In this document: positions 6,899-9,935 of the stretch, piece after piece
How the letters are laid out: each line of letters opens with the position of its first letter
Numbering within the stretch: the stretch's first letter is position 1
Assembly (NCBI GenBank): GCA_031283145.1
Contig: JAITCJ010000035.1
Span: 1 to 9,935 of the forward strand
DNA: 9,935 nucleotides
From: Holophagales bacterium
GTDB lineage: Bacteria > Acidobacteriota > Holophagae > Holophagales > Holophagaceae
Direction: 5' to 3'
Notes under the pieces: generated by a model
Databases searched by the model: none
Told to the model about the DNA's origin: nothing
What the model saw: only the letters and a program-made list of their open reading frames with translations
Translations under genes and position numbers: made by a program

Positions 6899-7489
6899 TT
6901 ACATATGACCACTGAACGCTTGACGCAGTATAGCGGCGGGCAGGGCGTTTATGGTATTCAGTTGGGATTGTATGGCGGTTATGGTCTTTTCCGCAAGGGC
7001 AAACTGACACTCAATCTCGGTGGCTATGCGGCGCTGCTCGTCAAGGGGAGGGAGGGGGATTTTTAGATTGTAAACATCAGAATTAATGACAGCGGGATAA
7101 CTCGAACCTTTTGCTATTTCTGTTAAAATATTAATTACTGTGTCGGTTAAGCAAAACTGGAATAAATATTTGTAATCTAGTTCATCTTTACAACGTAGTA
7201 CACAGAATCCAGTTGATGCAACTACTGGTATATAACTTTCTGTTTCATATATGGCAACGGCATTAAGATTTGGTCTTACTGTGGATAAGATAACATCTTT
7301 CGGTAGTATTAGCTGCTTCGCGCGACTCGGTGCGCCTTTTATCGGTATAATTCTCGTTGTTACAATTCTTTTTGTTACATTGTCTATGGAAGAAATATCA
7401 ATATAGACCATCTCAGCATTTTGGTCAGATGATATGTTCATTATATCTTTATTACACATATCACCGAGTCGCACTTCTTCCCAACTCAT
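6899..7489 (-). CDS. hsdS: Type I R-M specificity subunit HsdS, half-size (single target-recognition domain)
   Basis: A DNA-recognition subunit of only 196 residues, against about 400-600 for full HsdS. It begins with the normal HsdS opening (SWEEVRLGDMC), has one target-recognition domain up to about residue 143, then one conserved helical spacer: PLPPLDEQRRIATEIE followed by a long coiled-coil helix ending in AILRQAFSGHM. Both ends look natural and no second domain is found in any frame before tcmP. This is therefore a true half-subunit rather than an obvious frameshift. AhdI and NgoAV use such half-S proteins as dimers that read palindromic split sites, so two copies per complex are expected here. 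The ATG overlaps the hsdR TGA (ATGA), with AAGG about 11 bases upstream. The recognition domain is AT-rich (33% G+C over 7081-7260) while the spacer is 52% (6961-7080), a mosaic typical of exchanged recognition domains. Confidence 0.92.
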   Translation of the reverse strand: MSWEEVRLGDMCNKDIMNISSDQNAEMVYIDISSIDNVTKRIVTTRIIPIKGAPSRAKQLILPKDVILSTVRPNLNAVAIYETESYIPVVASTGFCVLRCKDELDYKYLFQFCLTDTVINILTEIAKGSSYPAVINSDVYNLKIPLPPLDEQRRIATEIECQFALAEKTITAIQSQLNTINALPAAILRQAFSGHM

Positions 7490-9843
7490 GCTGCGAACAA
7501 CCTTTTCTTAGTTTCGGCAAGCAACTCCCTGGGGTCGCCGTTCCAGATGAGGGCGCCAAGTCCGCCCGCCTCCTGTATTGCCGCGACATTGAACAACTGC
7601 TGACTCTCAAGTGCATCGGAGCCTTCGCGCCCGAATTGCGCGACAATGGCCAGGATAACGGCTTTTGTCTGATCCGGTGTGGTATCAAGCCATGAACGCT
7701 GTTTATAACTGAAGCTTAAAGCCCTGTCCGCCCGCTTACGCGGCGCGATACCGTAGGCTATGTCGGCAAGCACGTCATATAAATCGTAATCGGTCATGCT
7801 TTCGATCTGCCGAACTAATTCCGGTGAATATCCGCTGTGAACAATGTCTTGTAACATACCGCTCCGTTTCGCCTGGACTATCCATTTCGCGCGGAACTCG
7901 TCAAGCGTCGAGGTACTTGCCAGCAGCAGCCGCGCCAATCCCTGCTTGTATTCCTCAATGCTCACGCGCTTATGCTGCCCGTTCTCCTCAATGACAATAT
8001 ATCTTCCCACTTCGGATACTTCGGCTTCAAAACCGTCAGCGCGGATAATGACGGGCGGATCGGATGATTCGCAGCCTCCGCACGCTTCGCGAGCTTCGCG
8101 GGGTTCTGAAATGAAATCCTCTCCGAACAGCCGCGTCGCGTCGGTATAGTCGTAAATCGTGAACATCAGCTTATTATCAGCAAGCCGCGTTCCGCGCCCG
8201 ACCATCTGATGAAAGGAAATCGGGGAACTCATATATCGAAAAAACACGATATTCCGCACGGCGGGAATGTCAACGCCTGTGGAGAGTAAATCCACTGTGG
8301 CAGCGACAAAATAATCAGAGTTTGAGCCTTTCATATCAGCTACATATTCCCCGCCCTTTGACTCCGCCGTGCATTTGAAAGCATAGTTATTTGCCCTGCG
8401 ACGCCCGTTAGTGTCACACCACATGGAATACAGATTATTCATCTCGTTTGCTACAATTTCGGCGTGTATGTCGCGCACACAGAATATGATGGTCTTCTGC
8501 TCCGGCGTTCCCGTACGCGCGAGGTGCTGGAATAAATTGGCGCACATGGCGATGACGCGGTCCGGCAGCATTATCCGCGATTCGTAATCCGTTTTTTCGT
8601 ACAGTTCTTTGAGTTTTTCCTCTGTGACAGGTTCGCCCGTTATGTAATTACGCGGATTGTGTTTCATTACTTCTTCGTATGTAATCCCTGTATCGTCAAG
8701 GTTTACACTTCCGCGTCGTATCTCGCAGGCGGCAAGGTAGCCGTCCTCAATCGCTTGCGACATGGTGTATTCATAGACAGGCTCGCCGAAATAACTTAGG
8801 TTGTCCGCCGTTATTTTACGGTCTGCTTCGGCTTCTTTGGAATGGTCTTTGATACTCAGTTGGCGCGGCGTGGCGGTCAGACCGATCTGAATTGCATCAC
8901 TGTTGCGGATAAGGGATTGCGACCACTTGCCCCACGCGGAACGATGACACTCGTCAATGACAATATGCGAAAAGTAGTTTTCAGGGTAATTCTCCATGAG
9001 AAAACTCGCGTCGTCGTCATCTTTGGAAATGCCAAGAGATTGATATGTGGCGATGATTACCTTCGCGTTTTTTTGCGGGTTGCCTTTTTCGACAGGCGCG
9101 GCGTTCGCGCCGAATTTGTTCTGAAACGCTGTGACCGCCTGAGTTCGTAATTCATCGCGGTCGCACAGAAACAGAGCCTTGCGGAGTTGTCCGACGTCGG
9201 CGATGTGTTTGAGCATATTTACGGCGATAAAGGTTTTCCCCGCGCCGGTGGCAAGGGAGAGCAAGGCGCGTCTATGACCCTGGGCTATTTTTTCAAACAC
9301 GGCGCGGATGGCGGCGTCCTGATAATAACGGCGCTGCGATTCACCGCCCGCGTATCTGACAAGTAACGGCTTGGCGGCTTCGGATTCTAGAGAGAATCCC
9401 ATGCCGTTTTCATAACGTCGGCGCAGTTCAGCCGTGGTCGGAAATTCTGACATCAACTTGGGTTGTGAGGTCAGCCCCGTAAATTTATCGTATTCCACAA
9501 ACTGATGCCCGTTGGATGAGAAGATAAATTTGACGTTGAGACGGTCGCAGTCGCCGTCACGCTTGCCCTGTGATAAACCAAACCCCGGCGGTTTACTTTC
9601 CGCTTTTGCTTCAATCAACGCTATAGCAACGGGCTGCGTGTCTTTAGACACTTCAAGACGCAACAGATAATCTGTGCGCCCTTTGCGCCGACTAGCCTTT
9701 CCGTCTATGACCTTTATGCCGCCGGAAGTCACTTCGACTCTGTAATTGGTTTCATCCCATCCGCGCAACCTGAGCGCGGGGTCTATAAGTTCATATCTGG
9801 TCTGCCACTCGTTGCGCGGCTCGTTGCGCGGCATGTCTTTCAT
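7486..9843 (-). CDS. hsdR: Type I restriction endonuclease and translocase subunit HsdR (EcoEI/EcoAI type)
   Basis: The motor and nuclease subunit that pulls DNA through the HsdM/HsdS complex with ATP and cuts unmethylated DNA. Numbering from the ATG at 9843 (785 residues, near the ~800 of family IB): the nuclease domain has Asp58 (GRTDYLL) and Glu78-x-Lys80 (LIEAK), a PD-(D/E)xK site. The SF2 helicase has YYQDAAI (Q motif), Walker A ATGAGKT (198-204), DECH (297-300), TATP (323-326) and QMVGRGTR (546-553). The C-terminal third matches the EcoEI_R_C region that docks on the methyltransferase. All motifs are intact. Start choice is uncertain. A GTG at 9900 would add 19 unusual residues and overlap a possible upstream frame. 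ATGs at 9843 and 9834 both lie just before the conserved NEWQTRYELIDPAL. None has a good Shine-Dalgarno. First gene of the operon in view; its stop overlaps hsdS (ATGA). Confidence 0.95.
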   Translation of the reverse strand: MKDMPRNEPRNEWQTRYELIDPALRLRGWDETNYRVEVTSGGIKVIDGKASRRKGRTDYLLRLEVSKDTQPVAIALIEAKAESKPPGFGLSQGKRDGDCDRLNVKFIFSSNGHQFVEYDKFTGLTSQPKLMSEFPTTAELRRRYENGMGFSLESEAAKPLLVRYAGGESQRRYYQDAAIRAVFEKIAQGHRRALLSLATGAGKTFIAVNMLKHIADVGQLRKALFLCDRDELRTQAVTAFQNKFGANAAPVEKGNPQKNAKVIIATYQSLGISKDDDDASFLMENYPENYFSHIVIDECHRSAWGKWSQSLIRNSDAIQIGLTATPRQLSIKDHSKEAEADRKITADNLSYFGEPVYEYTMSQAIEDGYLAACEIRRGSVNLDDTGITYEEVMKHNPRNYITGEPVTEEKLKELYEKTDYESRIMLPDRVIAMCANLFQHLARTGTPEQKTIIFCVRDIHAEIVANEMNNLYSMWCDTNGRRRANNYAFKCTAESKGGEYVADMKGSNSDYFVAATVDLLSTGVDIPAVRNIVFFRYMSSPISFHQMVGRGTRLADNKLMFTIYDYTDATRLFGEDFISEPREAREACGGCESSDPPVIIRADGFEAEVSEVGRYIVIEENGQHKRVSIEEYKQGLARLLLASTSTLDEFRAKWIVQAKRSGMLQDIVHSGYSPELVRQIESMTDYDLYDVLADIAYGIAPRKRADRALSFSYKQRSWLDTTPDQTKAVILAIVAQFGREGSDALESQQLFNVAAIQEAGGLGALIWNGDPRELLAETKKRLFAA
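9808..9831 (-). repeat. Exact 12-bp tandem duplication near the hsdR start (PRNE-PRNE)
   Basis: CTCGTTGCGCGG occurs twice in direct tandem at 9808-9819 and 9820-9831 on the plus strand. On the coding strand it gives PRNEPRNE immediately after the ATG at 9834. The codons are identical, so the duplication is recent or maintained by slippage. It keeps the reading frame. Confidence 0.9.
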
Positions 9844-9869
9844 TTTCGCCGCTGATTGGCTGTATCCAT
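9840..9869 (-). CDS. Possible leader peptide overlapping the hsdR start
   Basis: On the minus strand AGGTGA (9880-9875) sits five bases before an ATG at 9869 that opens a nine-codon frame, MDTANQRRK, whose TGA overlaps the hsdR ATG at 9843 as ATGA. This is the only good Shine-Dalgarno near the hsdR start, and the overlap mimics the other junctions of the operon. It could deliver ribosomes to hsdR by reinitiation. A frame this short can easily be accidental. Confidence 0.25.
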   Translation of the reverse strand: MDTANQRRK

Positions 9870-9878
9870 CAAATTCAC

Positions 9879-9935
9879 CTATCCGTCCGTTGTCTTGCAC
9901 TCCCGCGCCAGTATCGTCACGTGGTCAGGACCGAC
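9879..9935 (-). CDS. Possible C-terminal tail of an upstream gene (cut by window edge)
   Basis: A minus-strand frame is open from the right edge for 18 codons (VGPDHVTILARECKTTDG) to a TAG at 9881-9879. If real, it would be the gene before hsdR in the operon and would argue against the GTG start of hsdR at 9900. Eighteen codons without a stop is not significant alone, and I do not recognise the peptide. Confidence 0.2.
   Translation of the reverse strand, partial: VGPDHVTILARECKTTDG

Larger units (their letters stand above)
3507..9843 (-). other. Composite operon hsdR-hsdS-tcmP-Gp37/Gp68-type gene-hsdM
   Basis: Five same-strand genes follow each other with ATGA (hsdR/hsdS), a 16-base gap (hsdS/tcmP), ATGA (tcmP/three-Cys gene) and GTGA (three-Cys gene/hsdM). 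No internal promoter is evident. Such packing implies one transcript and coupled translation. The last gene is separated from the permease by a 104-base gap that holds a separate promoter, so the operon probably ends with hsdM. Confidence 0.85.

Noticed and set aside
7043..7058. G-quadruplex in hsdS (GGGGAGGGAGGGGG on the plus strand)
   Set aside because: Only three separated G-runs with one-base loops. The run is explained by the codons of the conserved PLPPL motif.
6899..7489. HsdS truncated by frameshift or an insertion
   Set aside because: The C-terminus ends like a complete HsdS spacer (LRQAFSGHM), the start overlaps hsdR cleanly, and no remnant of a second recognition domain exists in the 16-base gap or inside tcmP.
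1..9935. CRISPR array, tRNA, rRNA, insertion sequence or integrase
   Set aside because: No regularly spaced repeats, no cloverleaf candidates with conserved arms, no transposase-like reading frame and no terminal inverted repeats were seen. Nearly all the sequence is accounted for by the listed genes.

Overview
The window is bacterial chromosomal DNA: dense coding, a standard cysteinyl-tRNA synthetase, Shine-Dalgarno-like sites before several genes, and a five-gene operon with 4-base stop/start overlaps. The phylum is not decided by the sequence. The wording of the CysRS N-terminus and the glycine-rich loop of the permease remind me of Planctomycetota/Verrucomicrobiota/Lentisphaerota homologues, but that is a weak impression. 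Base composition is uneven. Hand-counted 60-base rows give about 58% G+C inside cysS and hsdR, about 37% in the gene fragment at the left edge, about 41% in tcmP, and about 33% in the recognition-domain part of hsdS.

Layout, left to right: (1) the 3' end of an unrecognised AT-rich gene on the plus strand; (2) cysS on the plus strand, a housekeeping gene; (3) a hairpin in the convergent gap; (4) an APC-family amino acid permease on the minus strand, with a recognisable promoter and an operator-like inverted repeat; (5) a minus-strand operon filling the rest of the window, read from the right edge as hsdR, hsdS (half-size), tcmP, a Gp37/Gp68-family three-Cys-motif gene (PF07505/DUF5131), hsdM. 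The upstream end and the promoter of the operon lie at or beyond the right edge.

The operon encodes a complete type I restriction-modification system. Protein lengths and the EcoEI/EcoAI-like C-terminal region of HsdR suggest family IB. HsdR supplies a PD-(D/E)xK nuclease and an SF2 motor, HsdM the N6-adenine methyltransferase, and HsdS sequence recognition. Two features stand out. First, HsdS has only one target-recognition domain and one helical spacer, so two copies probably pair and read a palindromic bipartite site, as known for AhdI and NgoAV. Second, the gene pair encoding TcmP and its three-Cys-motif partner sits inside the operon, between hsdS and hsdM. It is joined to hsdM by a GTGA overlap, its own two genes by an ATGA overlap, and it follows hsdS by 16 bases. 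A methyltransferase-like protein plus a radical-SAM-like protein co-translated with a type I R-M system suggests a composite defence or modification locus. This is the best candidate in the window for an undescribed system; its biochemical role is inference only.
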